The translations under genes were made by a program, and so were the position numbers. 64,000 nucleotides of DNA. It comes from Tissierella sp. Yu-01 (GTDB taxonomy: Bacteria; Bacillota; Clostridia; Tissierellales; Tissierellaceae). The notes below the pieces were generated by a model. The model did no database searches, had not been told where the DNA came from, and saw only the letters and a program-made list of their open reading frames with translations. Below are positions 44,796 to 53,175 of the stretch, one piece after another; position 1 is the stretch's first letter; each line of letters begins with the position of its first letter. The stretch is taken from the NCBI RefSeq assembly GCF_029537395.1, contig NZ_CP120677.1, positions 2,752,566 to 2,816,565 of the forward strand, written 5' to 3'.

Positions 44796-44933
44796 TATAT
44801 AACGAGGTGAATGATATCCCCGCTTCTATAAGCGGTCGGGTACCTATTTAAGTAAACAGGTGGTGTGTGATAATCACTCACCTCGTTGCAGTGGTGTGAT
44901 AAAATTGCTATGCAATTTCTTCCGATACTTAAA
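44796..44933. repeat. Structured 138-bp repeat, copy 1
   Basis: Outer stem AACGAGGTGA / TCACCTCGTT encloses CCGCTTCTATAAGCGG (stem), CGGGTACCTATTT...AACAGGT and GTGTGATAATCACTCAC. A 3' segment has AAATTGCTATGCAATTT (stem) and ends CCGATACTTAAA. A second copy at 58044-58182 differs at about a dozen positions. No ORF. Together with the 58-kb copy it looks like a palindrome-associated (IS200/IS605-type) miniature element or a folded RNA. It lies between the MFS and glutamine synthetase genes. Confidence 0.7.
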
Positions 44934-44986
44934 TGGGTTAATCAACTTTATTTTTAAACATAAAATGGAAAATTTTCAAAAAAATA

Positions 44987-45015
44987 TTGACTTATAAAGA
45001 ATGTAGTTGTAATAT
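44987..45015 (+). promoter_or_regulatory. Promoter of glutamine synthetase gene
   Basis: TTGACT (44987-44992), 17-base spacer, TAATAT (45010-45015). Starts 54 bases after the repeat. Confidence 0.6.
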
Positions 45016-45050
45016 TTTAGAATAAATTATTTTGAAAGGGATGATAAACA

Positions 45051-46952
45051 ATGAACAAGAACTTAATTTATGTAATAGGTAAAGATAGTCACGACAAAGA
45101 CGCTTTAACTCAATTGCTAAGTGAGCACAACGAAATAAAATTTGTATCACTATCTGGAGTTGATTTAATAGGCCATGAAACAGAAGAAAAAATACCAGTT
45201 AAGATATTTATAGAAGATATGGATACATTTTTAAATGGTATAGCTGTTCAAACAGATGGTTCATCTGTTTATCTTCCAACTATAGCAACTCTTGATAATG
45301 CCAAGATAGATATGAAGGTTGACTTAGATAGGAATTGGTTTGTTGAATATAATTACGATAATATTGATGAAGAAACAGGGCTACCAGTAGGTACATTAAT
45401 AATGCCGTGCTATTTATATCATGATGGTATTCCAGTTGATTCTAGACACATTTTATTGAATTCAACAAAATACTTTGAAGAGAGTATTTTGGATTTGTTG
45501 AATAAGAATACCGAGATTTTGAAAAGTTATGATTTTACAAGTGATGATATAGCTGAGATTAGAGTAACAGCTGCAACAGAGCTAGAATTTTGGGTTATGA
45601 CACCTAATGATAGTAGAAATATTGAAGAGTTAAGTACATCTCAAGAATTACATGAACAATATTGGGCAAAGGTTCGTGGTTCAGTTAGGACAGCCATGGA
45701 ACAAACCCTTGAGATGATGGGATTATACGGATTTGACCCAGAAATGGGGCATAAGGAAGTGGGCGGTGTTAAATCAAGATTGGAACCCGACGGCTCATTA
45801 ACCGGTATAATGGAGCAGTTAGAGATTGACTGGAAATATTCAAGCACTATTCAAACTGGAGACAATGAATTATTTGTAAAGCGCATAATAAAAGAAGTGT
45901 TTAGGAGAAATGGTATGGAAGTTACTTTTTTGGCAAAGCCCATACCTGGTGTTGCTGGAAGTGGAGAGCATACTCATATAGGTGTTACAGCTAAATTGAA
46001 GTCAGGCAAGTTAATAAATCTTTTCCATCCTATTAAGGAAACGTATATGAGTGTAATTGGTTTTGGAGCATTGATGGGAATTTTAAAGAATTATGAAGTA
46101 ATGAATCCTTTTATAACCTCCTCAAATGAAGCATTTAAAAGACTAAAGAAAGGATTTGAAGCACCTATTTGTATAGTAACTTCCTTAGGTAAAAGTCCAA
46201 AGGTTCCCTCAAGGAATAGAACTGTATTGATAGGTTTGATTAGAGATGAATATAATCCATTAGCAACAAGATTTGAGCTTAGGTCTCCAAATCCACATAG
46301 TAACACATATCTATGTATAGCAACAATGATATTAGCAATGCTTGATGGAATAGAATATGCTGTAAGGAATAGAAAAAGTGAAGAAGAATTGTTAGCTGAG
46401 CTTTCTAAAAAACCAGGTGAGGATTCAGACTATCTGGAAAAAGATAGAGCATATAGAAGTGAAGTCGATGTTTTTGATGACTTTACAGATGAAGAAAGAG
46501 AAAAATACTTTGGTAAAGTTCCTTCAACAGTATATGAAAATGTAAGTGCTTTTGAAGAATATAGCAATAAGGTTGAAGTTTTGATTAGAGGTAATGTCTT
46601 AAGTGAAAAATTATTAACTAGCTATAGAGTAGCCCTAATTAATAAATGGCTTACCGAAATTGAACATAGGATACTTCCAAGTTTAGCTAATGAAATTTTA
46701 AATGCTAAAGCATTACATGATCCACAAACTGCTTCTGATTTAGACATATCAAATTGGATGAAGATAAGAGATTTGCGAATTGAGTTGATGAAGGATAGCT
46801 TTAGTAAAAAGAGTTTATTTACAATTATTAAGGATGCTATTAATAAAGATGAATATGAAACTGTATCAGACTTGCAAAAAAGAATTTATAATAAAATGGA
46901 AGAGTTGAGAGGACTTTATACAGACTATAGGAGGAACCTTCTAGACTTCTAG
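45051..46952 (+). CDS. Glutamine synthetase, large variant
   Basis: 633 aa, longer than GSI (about 445) and shorter than GSIII (about 700). Catalytic motifs: TAATELEFWVM (metal Glu), GSGEHTHIGV (His of the active site), NPFITSSNEAFKRLKKGFEAP and PLATRFELRSPNPHSNTYL (the Arg/Glu ligands), then LCIATMILAMLDGIEYA. The C-terminal 150 residues are helical. Converts glutamate and ammonia to glutamine with ATP. RBS GAAAGGG. Alone in its unit. Of interest because the purine amidotransferases here look unable to use its product. Confidence 0.9.
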   Translation: MNKNLIYVIGKDSHDKDALTQLLSEHNEIKFVSLSGVDLIGHETEEKIPVKIFIEDMDTFLNGIAVQTDGSSVYLPTIATLDNAKIDMKVDLDRNWFVEYNYDNIDEETGLPVGTLIMPCYLYHDGIPVDSRHILLNSTKYFEESILDLLNKNTEILKSYDFTSDDIAEIRVTAATELEFWVMTPNDSRNIEELSTSQELHEQYWAKVRGSVRTAMEQTLEMMGLYGFDPEMGHKEVGGVKSRLEPDGSLTGIMEQLEIDWKYSSTIQTGDNELFVKRIIKEVFRRNGMEVTFLAKPIPGVAGSGEHTHIGVTAKLKSGKLINLFHPIKETYMSVIGFGALMGILKNYEVMNPFITSSNEAFKRLKKGFEAPICIVTSLGKSPKVPSRNRTVLIGLIRDEYNPLATRFELRSPNPHSNTYLCIATMILAMLDGIEYAVRNRKSEEELLAELSKKPGEDSDYLEKDRAYRSEVDVFDDFTDEEREKYFGKVPSTVYENVSAFEEYSNKVEVLIRGNVLSEKLLTSYRVALINKWLTEIEHRILPSLANEILNAKALHDPQTASDLDISNWMKIRDLRIELMKDSFSKKSLFTIIKDAINKDEYETVSDLQKRIYNKMEELRGLYTDYRRNLLDF

Positions 46953-47012
46953 AACCCAAAACAAATTAATTGGGGTGGAAAAAATGAGTTTAAAGTTGTA
47001 TAATTAATTAGT

Positions 47013-47038
47013 AAATCCCACTGTAATGTGGGATTTTT
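47013..47038 (+). terminator. Terminator after the glutamine synthetase gene
   Basis: AAATCCCAC / GTGGGATTT stem with TGTAAT loop, followed by TTAA. Confidence 0.8.
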
Positions 47039-47040
47039 AA

Positions 47041-47368
47041 TGTGGCGAAGTCCAAATATTGAATTTGGCTAACGTAGCCGACTAATGACCTAACCCAATT
47101 TACGATGTTTTTTCGTAGATTGATGGTAGGTCAGATGTCGCGAAGTCTAAATCTTGTATTTAGATAACGTAGCCGACTAATGACCTAACCCAATTTACGA
47201 TGTTTTTGTAAATTGATGGTAGGTCAGATGTCGCGAAGTCTAAATCTTGGATTTAGATAACGTAGCCGACTAATGACCTAACCCAATTTACGGTGATTTT
47301 TCGTAAATTGATGGTAGGTCAGATGTCGCGAAGTCCAAATATTGAATTTGGCTAACGTAGCCGACTAA
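47041..47368. repeat. Modular palindromic repeat array (four A units, three B units)
   Basis: Two alternating hairpin modules: A = TGTCGCGAAGTC..AAAT... then ATTTRG.TAACGTAGCCGACTAA, about 45 bases; B = TGACCTAACCCAATTTACG... then ATTGATGGTAGGTCAGA, about 48 bases. Order A-B-A-B-A-B-A with periods 95, 93 and 95. Changes between copies keep stems paired (TCCAAAT/ATTTGG against TCTAAAT/ATTTAG). The array fills the gap between glutamine synthetase and tcdA. No ORF; function unknown. Confidence 0.85.
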
Positions 47369-47396
47369 TTTGAAACTATTTAAGGAGAGGAAATAG

Positions 47397-48152
47397 ATGA
47401 ATGAATTTTCTAGAGCTGAACTTCTTTTGGGAGTTCAAGGTGTGGACAAGCTAAGAAGTTCCAGTGTAGCAGTGTTTGGAATAGGCGGCGTTGGCTCTTT
47501 TACTGTTGAAGCACTTGCTAGAAGTGGAGTAGGTAATATTGCAATATTTGATGACGATAAGGTATGTTTAACCAATATCAATAGACAATTAATAGCAACT
47601 AGAAAAACAATAGGTAAATACAAGGTTGAAGTAATGAGAGATAGAATTTTAGAGATTAATCCAAAATGCAATGTTGAAATACACCAAACCTTTTATACAG
47701 CAGATAATGCTGATGAATTTGATTTTTCTAAATATGATTATATAGTTGATGCAATAGATACCGTATCATCTAAATTAATATTAATAGAAAAGGCTAATAA
47801 ATGTAATACTCCAATTATTAGCTGCATGGGTGCTGGTAATAAGTTGGACCCAACAAAATTTGAGGTCACCGATATTTATAAAACAAGTATTTGCCCTCTT
47901 GCAAGAACTATGAGGTCAGAATTAAGAAAGAGGGGTATTAAGTTTCTTAAAGTTGTATATTCAAAGGAACCAGCTTTAAAGCCTATTGAAAATGAAGAAG
48001 ATAACTGCAAGAATAGATGTGTTTGTCCACCTAATACAACTCGTAAATGTACCCAAAGAAGACAAATTCCAGGCAGTGTATCCTTTGTACCTTCAGTAGC
48101 AGGCTTAATTGTTGCAGGAGAGGTAATAAAAGATTTAAATGGAATAAGGTAA
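47397..48152 (+). CDS. tcdA: tRNA threonylcarbamoyladenosine dehydratase
   Basis: 251 aa. E1-like ThiF fold. VFGIGGVGSFTVEALARSGVG is the nucleotide loop, DDDKVCLTNINRQLIA holds the conserved Asp/Asn/Arg residues, and CMGAGNKLDPTKFEVTDIYKT with the late cysteines in NCKNRCVCPP are typical of TcdA/CsdL. Cyclises t6A37 to ct6A in tRNA. RBS GGAGAGG. Usual length. Confidence 0.92.
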   Translation: MNEFSRAELLLGVQGVDKLRSSSVAVFGIGGVGSFTVEALARSGVGNIAIFDDDKVCLTNINRQLIATRKTIGKYKVEVMRDRILEINPKCNVEIHQTFYTADNADEFDFSKYDYIVDAIDTVSSKLILIEKANKCNTPIISCMGAGNKLDPTKFEVTDIYKTSICPLARTMRSELRKRGIKFLKVVYSKEPALKPIENEEDNCKNRCVCPPNTTRKCTQRRQIPGSVSFVPSVAGLIVAGEVIKDLNGIR

Positions 48153-48248
48153 TTATAGCTTATTTACTTAATTAACACTTTAATACCTACCAACATATTC
48201 TATTATGACAGAAGAATTTACTTATAGAATATAATGGAGGTGTATAGA

Positions 48249-48371
48249 ATGGGTAACGAATTTTTAGGAGAAAGAGAAAGAGAAGTAAGAGGATCAAGAG
48301 ATACAGATACTTCATTGTTGTTCTTCTTTTTATTGCTAGTTATTATTTTCTGCAACTGTGATTTCTTCTAG
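48249..48371 (+). CDS. Small hydrophobic protein (40 aa), possibly spore- or membrane-associated
   Basis: 40 aa, not a long ORF but well supported. ATG with TGGAGG ten bases upstream, charged N-terminus (GNEFLGEREREVRGSRDTDT), then a hydrophobic tail LLFFFLLLVIIFCNC. A strong terminator follows the stop by six bases. Charged head plus Leu/Phe/Cys tail resembles short clostridial membrane or spore-coat peptides (YjcZ-like style), which is inference. Confidence 0.7.
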   Translation: MGNEFLGEREREVRGSRDTDTSLLFFFLLLVIIFCNCDFF

Positions 48372-48377
48372 TAGTTT

Positions 48378-48413
48378 AAAAGTCAGGGATTTGTTCCCTG
48401 ACTTTTTGTTTTT
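48378..48413 (+). terminator. Terminator after the small membrane protein
   Basis: AAAAGTCAGGGA / TCCCTGACTTTT stem with TTTGT loop and a T-run. Confidence 0.9.
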
Positions 48414-48589
48414 CCCAATACAAAAATTAACTATTGATTTTTATAATAGGATATATTAAAATGTATATAACATAGTAAACATATAAGTTAAATATTTTTA
48501 AAAATTATTGTATAAGAATATTTTTGTTTTTATAATAATTCCTAGTATAATGCTATACATTAAATCTATAAAATGAAATGATAATAATT

Positions 48590-48854
48590 TTTGTGATGAA
48601 TTGGTAAAGTATATTATAGAAGTATTAAAGAGAGGATTCCAAAGGTGAGAGGAGTCTATACAGAAATAATAGAAGTGCACCAAGGAGCATTTAATCGAAA
48701 TTAAAGTAGACTTAAACGGTGGTTCCCGTTACAGAACTAGAGTATGAAAGTACTTGAAATGAGTTGAGACTTCTTAAAGTCTTAAACAGAGTGGAACCGC
48801 GAAAGTAACCTTTTGCCTCTGTATATTTTATATACAAGGGCAGAAGGTTTTTTT
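48590..48854 (+). promoter_or_regulatory. T-box leader upstream of metNIQ
   Basis: The T-box sequence AGAGTGGAACCGCG (48788-48801) is followed by terminator AACCTTTTGCC / GGGCAGAAGGTT (48808 on) and TTTTTT. The tRNA-end pairing triplet plus N reads TGGA, implying a tRNA with U at the discriminator (Gly, Cys or Thr type), not tRNA-Met. A TGC (Cys) codon followed by A occurs at 48676, but stem I is not clear enough to fix the specifier. Bases 48414-48589 are AT-rich with no feature seen. Confidence 0.85.
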
Positions 48855-48856
48855 AA

Positions 48857-49046
48857 TGACCTAACACAATGAGCGATAGCGAATTGATGTAGGTCAGATG
48901 TAGCGAAGTCCAAATCTACTTGTGCCCAGCGATAGAAATATTGAAATCTTTGATTTCGTTATATTTCATCGCAAGGGTATGATTTGGCTAACGTAGCCTA
49001 CTAATGACCTAACACAATGAGCGATAGCGAATTGATGTAGGTCAGA
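48857..49046. repeat. Modular palindromic repeat, second locus (B-A-B)
   Basis: Same family as 47041-47368. B units TGACCTAACACAATGAGCGA... TAGGTCAGA occur twice and one A unit (TGTAGCGAAGTCCAAATC ... GATTTGGCTAACGTAGCCTACTAA) lies between them. The A loop is enlarged by a nested hairpin (AGCGATAGAAATAT / ATATTTCATCGC). It sits between the T-box terminator and metN, so it is part of the transcribed leader. Confidence 0.8.
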
Positions 49047-49068
49047 TAATATAGAAAGGAAGAAAAAG

Positions 49069-50091
49069 ATGATTCAGTTTATTGATGTAAATAAAAGCTT
49101 CCACAGTAAAGCAGGGGATATACATGCATTAAATAATGTAAACATAAAAGTAGAGGATGGAGATATATTCGGCGTAGTTGGTTTTAGTGGTGCTGGTAAG
49201 TCAACATTGATCCGACTTGTAAATGGATTAGAGAAACCAACTAAAGGTAAGGTATTAGTAAAGGGACATGAAATCAACAGTCTTTCTAAGGACATGCTAA
49301 GAAAGTTACGAAAAGAAATAGGTATGATATTCCAACAATTTAATTTATTAAACTCTAAAACTGTTTACGATAACATAGCAATTCCTATGATTTTAAATAA
49401 GGTTCCAAAAGATGAGATTAAGAAGAGAGTTTTGCAGTTATTAGAATTTGTAGAAATAAGTGATAAGGCTGATGCATATCCTGACCAGTTATCTGGTGGA
49501 CAAAAACAACGTGTAGGAATAGCCAGAGCATTGGCAACCAATCCTAGCATACTACTATGCGATGAAGCGACAAGTGCCTTAGACCCTAAAACAACTAAGT
49601 CAATTTTACAATTGTTAAAAAGGATAAATAAAGAGTTCAATATAACTATTTTAATCATTACACATGAAATGAATGTAATACGAGACATTTGCAATAAAGT
49701 AGTGGTTATGGAAAATGGTGTAGTCGTGGAGCAGGGAAATGTTATAGATGTATTTGGGAATCCACAAAAAGAAGTGACTAAAAATTTTGTACAAACTGTA
49801 ATTGATGATACTATCCCAGAAAGTATTGTAGAAGAATTAAAAAATAATAATAGGGATGGCGCAATTCTTAAGCTAAAACTAGTTGGAGATTATAAAAAGG
49901 ATTCGATACTATCTAAATTAAATAAACAATTTGACATAAATACTTATATTATCTCTGCAACCGTCAGTGAATTAAAGGGAAGTATGTTAGGTACCATTAT
50001 AATTGAACTTGAAGGAAATGAGAGAGAAAGAGATAAGGCAATTGATTACATTAAATCAACTGGGATTAACTATGAAAGGATGATTATTTGA
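49069..50091 (+). CDS. metN: Methionine-type ABC transporter ATPase
   Basis: 340 aa. Walker A GFSGAGKST, Q-loop MIFQQFNLL, signature LSGGQKQRVGIARAL and Walker B LLCDEATSALD. The C-terminal NIL domain (residues 265-340, ending ERDKAIDYIKSTG) is the MetN regulatory domain that senses intracellular methionine in known systems. RBS AAAGGAAG. Its TGA overlaps the metI ATG by one base. Cytoplasmic ATPase of the MetNIQ importer. Confidence 0.94.
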   Translation: MIQFIDVNKSFHSKAGDIHALNNVNIKVEDGDIFGVVGFSGAGKSTLIRLVNGLEKPTKGKVLVKGHEINSLSKDMLRKLRKEIGMIFQQFNLLNSKTVYDNIAIPMILNKVPKDEIKKRVLQLLEFVEISDKADAYPDQLSGGQKQRVGIARALATNPSILLCDEATSALDPKTTKSILQLLKRINKEFNITILIITHEMNVIRDICNKVVVMENGVVVEQGNVIDVFGNPQKEVTKNFVQTVIDDTIPESIVEELKNNNRDGAILKLKLVGDYKKDSILSKLNKQFDINTYIISATVSELKGSMLGTIIIELEGNERERDKAIDYIKSTGINYERMII

Positions 50092-50762
50092 TGGATTTTA
50101 AGGGATTACTGGGAATCACTCCAGATAAACTGATTTTATCTATTCAACAAAGTATCTATATGGTACTTATAGCATTGTTCATAGGTACTATCATAGGTAT
50201 TCCATTGGGTATTTTATTAGTACTTACTAGGGAGGATGGTTTATTAAAGAATAGATTTGTATTCAATATTTTAAACAATGTAATAAACATAATTAGATCA
50301 ATACCATTCGTTATTCTATTAATCTCAATTATTCCTGTAACACGTGCTTTAATTGGCACAACCATTGGTTCTAATGCTGCAATTGTGCCCCTTGTTTTCT
50401 ATATTAGTCCTTATCTTGCAAGATTAATAGAGAGCTCCTTGCTGGAAGTGGATAAGGGGATTATTGAAGCAGCAGAAGCCATGGGAGCAAATACATTTCA
50501 AGTAATATGGTATTTTCTAATACCAGAAGCATTGGGGTCACTGGTATTAGCCCTTACTACTGGTACTATTGGTTTAATCGGTGCATCTGCTATGGCAGGA
50601 TACATTGGAGGAGGTGGTGTGGGAGATTTGGCATTGACCTATGGATATCAAAGAATGAATACTCCACTAATGGTAGTAACAGTTATCATTCTTGTTGTCT
50701 TTGTTCAACTTATTCAAACCCTTGGAAATTACTTTTCAAGAAAGATTAGAAATCATATTTAG
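50091..50762 (+). CDS. metI: Methionine-type ABC transporter permease
   Basis: About 223 aa, five membrane segments. Contains the permease EAA loop (EAAEAMGANTFQVIWYFLIPEAL), LARLIESSLLEVDKGI and the helices before it. ATG 50091 overlaps the metN stop (TGATG), which couples translation. Partner of MetN and MetQ. Confidence 0.94.
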   Translation: MDFKGLLGITPDKLILSIQQSIYMVLIALFIGTIIGIPLGILLVLTREDGLLKNRFVFNILNNVINIIRSIPFVILLISIIPVTRALIGTTIGSNAAIVPLVFYISPYLARLIESSLLEVDKGIIEAAEAMGANTFQVIWYFLIPEALGSLVLALTTGTIGLIGASAMAGYIGGGGVGDLALTYGYQRMNTPLMVVTVIILVVFVQLIQTLGNYFSRKIRNHI

Positions 50763-50785
50763 AAAACATATAGGAGGAATTATAA

Positions 50786-51631
50786 ATGAAAAAATTTAGC
50801 AAAGCATTTTTAGCATTTATTATATTAAGTTTAACATTAGGAGTATTAGCTGGATGCACTCCAAAGGAAGAAGTTGTAGAGACAGATGATTCAACAAAAA
50901 GAGAGATTATAATAGGTGTATCTCAAGGACCTTATAATGTATTGTTCGATGAAGCAGTAAAACCTATACTGGAAGCAAAGGGATATACAGTAAATTCAGT
51001 TGAATTCCAAGATTTATTACAGTCAGAAATTGCACTTGCAAATAATGAAGTAGATTTTAATGTAGCACAACATACTGCATACTATGAAAACTTTAATAAT
51101 ACTCATGATGGCCAATTAGTTGGGATAACACCTATTCCTACTGTTCCAGCAGGAATTTTCTCTGCTGAAAATACTTCCATAGATCAAATAGAGGAAGGGG
51201 ATAAGATAGCTATACCAAACGATGCTTCAAATACTGCAAGAGCTTATGCACTTTTACAAAAGGCTGGATGGATTAAGTTAAAAGATGATGTTGAGTTACT
51301 AACAGCTAGCTCAGATGATATAGTTGAAAATCCACTTAACCTAGAATTTGTGGAAATGGATTCATTGAATATACCTAGGGTATTATCTGATTTTGATTTT
51401 GCAGTAATTACTGGTTCAATAGTTTATAATGCTAAGATTGATCCTTCAACAGCATTATTACAAGAGGATATCTTAGAACATTTAATGTTAGTAGTTGTTG
51501 TTAATGAAGAGGACAAGGATAGTGAATGGGCAAAAGCAATAGTAGATGCCTACCATTCTGATGAATTTAAAGTATATATGGAAGAAAACAATAAAGATAA
51601 CTTCTGGTTTGTTCCAGAAGAATTGAAGTAA
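50786..51631 (+). CDS. metQ: Methionine-type ABC transporter substrate-binding lipoprotein
   Basis: 281 aa. Lipoprotein signal with lipobox LAGC near residue 24. The core IIIGVSQGPYNVLFDEAVKPIL and QSEIALANNEVDFNVAQHTAYY is NlpA/MetQ-like, as is AIPNDASNTARAYALLQKAGWI. Binds methionine or related amino acids outside. RBS AGGAGG. The T-box TGGA base suggests that a sulphur or other amino acid than Met may signal this operon. Confidence 0.93.
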   Translation: MKKFSKAFLAFIILSLTLGVLAGCTPKEEVVETDDSTKREIIIGVSQGPYNVLFDEAVKPILEAKGYTVNSVEFQDLLQSEIALANNEVDFNVAQHTAYYENFNNTHDGQLVGITPIPTVPAGIFSAENTSIDQIEEGDKIAIPNDASNTARAYALLQKAGWIKLKDDVELLTASSDDIVENPLNLEFVEMDSLNIPRVLSDFDFAVITGSIVYNAKIDPSTALLQEDILEHLMLVVVVNEEDKDSEWAKAIVDAYHSDEFKVYMEENNKDNFWFVPEELK

Positions 51632-51662
51632 TAAAATTTTTACAAAACAATTGGAGGATAAA

Positions 51663-52466
51663 ATGAATAAAATCAAATTAGTATCATTAACACTAATAGT
51701 AGCTATATTTCTGGGTGCATGTGCTAATACTGAAGGTACAACATCAGAAGTTTCAAATAAATTAGAGCAAATAAAAGAAGCTGGAGTTATTCGAGTAGGA
51801 TTAGAAGGTACATTTCCACCATTTTCATTACATGATGAAAGTGGAAAGCTTGTAGGATTTGAAGTAGAAATTGCTGAAGTAATTGCTAAGGATTTAGGGG
51901 TAGAAGTAGATTTTATAGAGACTAAGTGGGATTCGTTAATCGCAGGTCTTGATGTTGATAAGTATGACTTTGTAATAAACAACGTTGGTGCAACTGATGA
52001 AAGAAAACAAGTTTACGACTTTACAGATCCATATATGGTATCTACAGGTAAGCTAGCTGTAAGTAAGGACAATACTGAAATTAATTCTATTGAAGATTAT
52101 AAAGGCAAGAAAAGTGCACAGTCTCTAACAAGTAATTATGCTACTGATGCAATAAACTTTGGTGCAGAAATAGTACCTGTTGATGGATTTGCTCAAGCTA
52201 TAGAATTAGTAAATGAAGAACGTGCAGATGGAACAATAAATGATATTATAACGTTTAAGACTTATTTAAAAGAACATCCTGATGCTAATATCAGACTATT
52301 AGAAGAAGAGATACCAAATAAAAATGATGTTGGGATTATATTACAAAAAGACAATCCTGAGTTATTAGAAGCAATTAACGAAATTATTGCGAATCGTACT
52401 GAAGACGGAACATTTAGAGAGATATTTATAAAATATATTGGAGAAGATCTAAGCGTAAATAAATAA
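51663..52466 (+). CDS. Amino acid ABC transporter substrate-binding lipoprotein
   Basis: 267 aa. Signal peptide with lipobox FLGAC. Body: VIRVGLEGTFPPFSLHDESGKLVGFEVEIAE and WDSLIAGLDVDKYDFVINNVGATDERKQVYDFTDPY, the family 3 polar amino-acid binding fold; closest in style to cystine-binding TcyA-like proteins. ATG 51663 is chosen over the TTG at 51651 because GGAGG lies right between them. Part of a second ABC unit following metQ by 31 bases, so likely in the same T-box operon. Confidence 0.9.
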   Translation: MNKIKLVSLTLIVAIFLGACANTEGTTSEVSNKLEQIKEAGVIRVGLEGTFPPFSLHDESGKLVGFEVEIAEVIAKDLGVEVDFIETKWDSLIAGLDVDKYDFVINNVGATDERKQVYDFTDPYMVSTGKLAVSKDNTEINSIEDYKGKKSAQSLTSNYATDAINFGAEIVPVDGFAQAIELVNEERADGTINDIITFKTYLKEHPDANIRLLEEEIPNKNDVGIILQKDNPELLEAINEIIANRTEDGTFREIFIKYIGEDLSVNK

Positions 52467-52502
52467 GCATCGATATAGGTTTAGATTGAAGGGGCGAATA
52501 AA

Positions 52503-53168
52503 TTGGAAAGAACATTAGAAATACTTACAACTTCATTTTGGCCAATATTAAGAGCTGGGCTAACTATAACAATACCTTTGGCAATTGTATCATTTGCTAT
52601 TGGTCTTGTTATAGCAGTAATTACAACTATATCAAGGATATCTAAGATTAAAATTGCTAGGTGGTTTTTTGGCTTTTATGTATGGATATTTAGAGGAACA
52701 CCTTTACTAGTTCAGTTGTTTATTGTTTTCTATGGTTTACCTAAAGTAGGTATTAAATTTGATTCTTGGACAGCAGCTATACTTACTTTTTCTTTGAATA
52801 TTGGCGCATATGCTTCTGAATCCATCAGAGGTGCGATTTTATCAATACCTAAGGGTCAATGGGAAGCTGCAGAATCACTTGGCATGACTTACAGCCAAGT
52901 CCTTAGAAGAGTAATTGCCCCACAAACTATTCGTATTGCATTACCAGCTTTGGCCAACAACTTCATTGGTTTAGTAAAAGAAACTTCATTAGCATCAAGT
53001 GTTACCATAATTGAGATGTTTATGGTTGGGCAACAAATTGCTGCTCGTACCTATGAACCACTAATACTATATTCAGAAGTAGCATTTGTCTATTTGATAT
53101 TCTGTACTATACTGTCATATGTTCAACGTAAACTAGAAGAAAATTCTTCAAAATACGTTAGAAAGTAG
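52503..53168 (+). CDS. Amino acid ABC transporter permease
   Basis: 221 aa, about five membrane segments. FRGTPLLVQLFIVFYGLPKVGI and SESIRGAILSIPKGQWEAAESLGMTYSQVLRRVIAPQ are the conserved segments of HisM/GlnP-type permeases, ending in LIFCTILSYVQRKLE. TTG start with GGGGCG upstream. Partner of the flanking binding protein and ATPase. Confidence 0.92.
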   Translation: MERTLEILTTSFWPILRAGLTITIPLAIVSFAIGLVIAVITTISRISKIKIARWFFGFYVWIFRGTPLLVQLFIVFYGLPKVGIKFDSWTAAILTFSLNIGAYASESIRGAILSIPKGQWEAAESLGMTYSQVLRRVIAPQTIRIALPALANNFIGLVKETSLASSVTIIEMFMVGQQIAARTYEPLILYSEVAFVYLIFCTILSYVQRKLEENSSKYVRK

Positions 53169-53175
53169 GGGTATT

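Noticed and set aside
46984-47007. Seven-codon ORF after glutamine synthetase with a GGGGTGG site
   Set aside because: Too short and not conserved in any recognisable way; it lies just before a terminator. It could be a chance occurrence.
47041-47368. CRISPR array
   Set aside because: The repeats alternate between two palindromic modules with no unique spacers, and no cas gene is near.
48660-48780. Firm assignment of the T-box specifier codon
   Set aside because: Several candidate triplets (TGC, ACC, ATG, TTA) occur and stem I could not be folded with confidence by eye.
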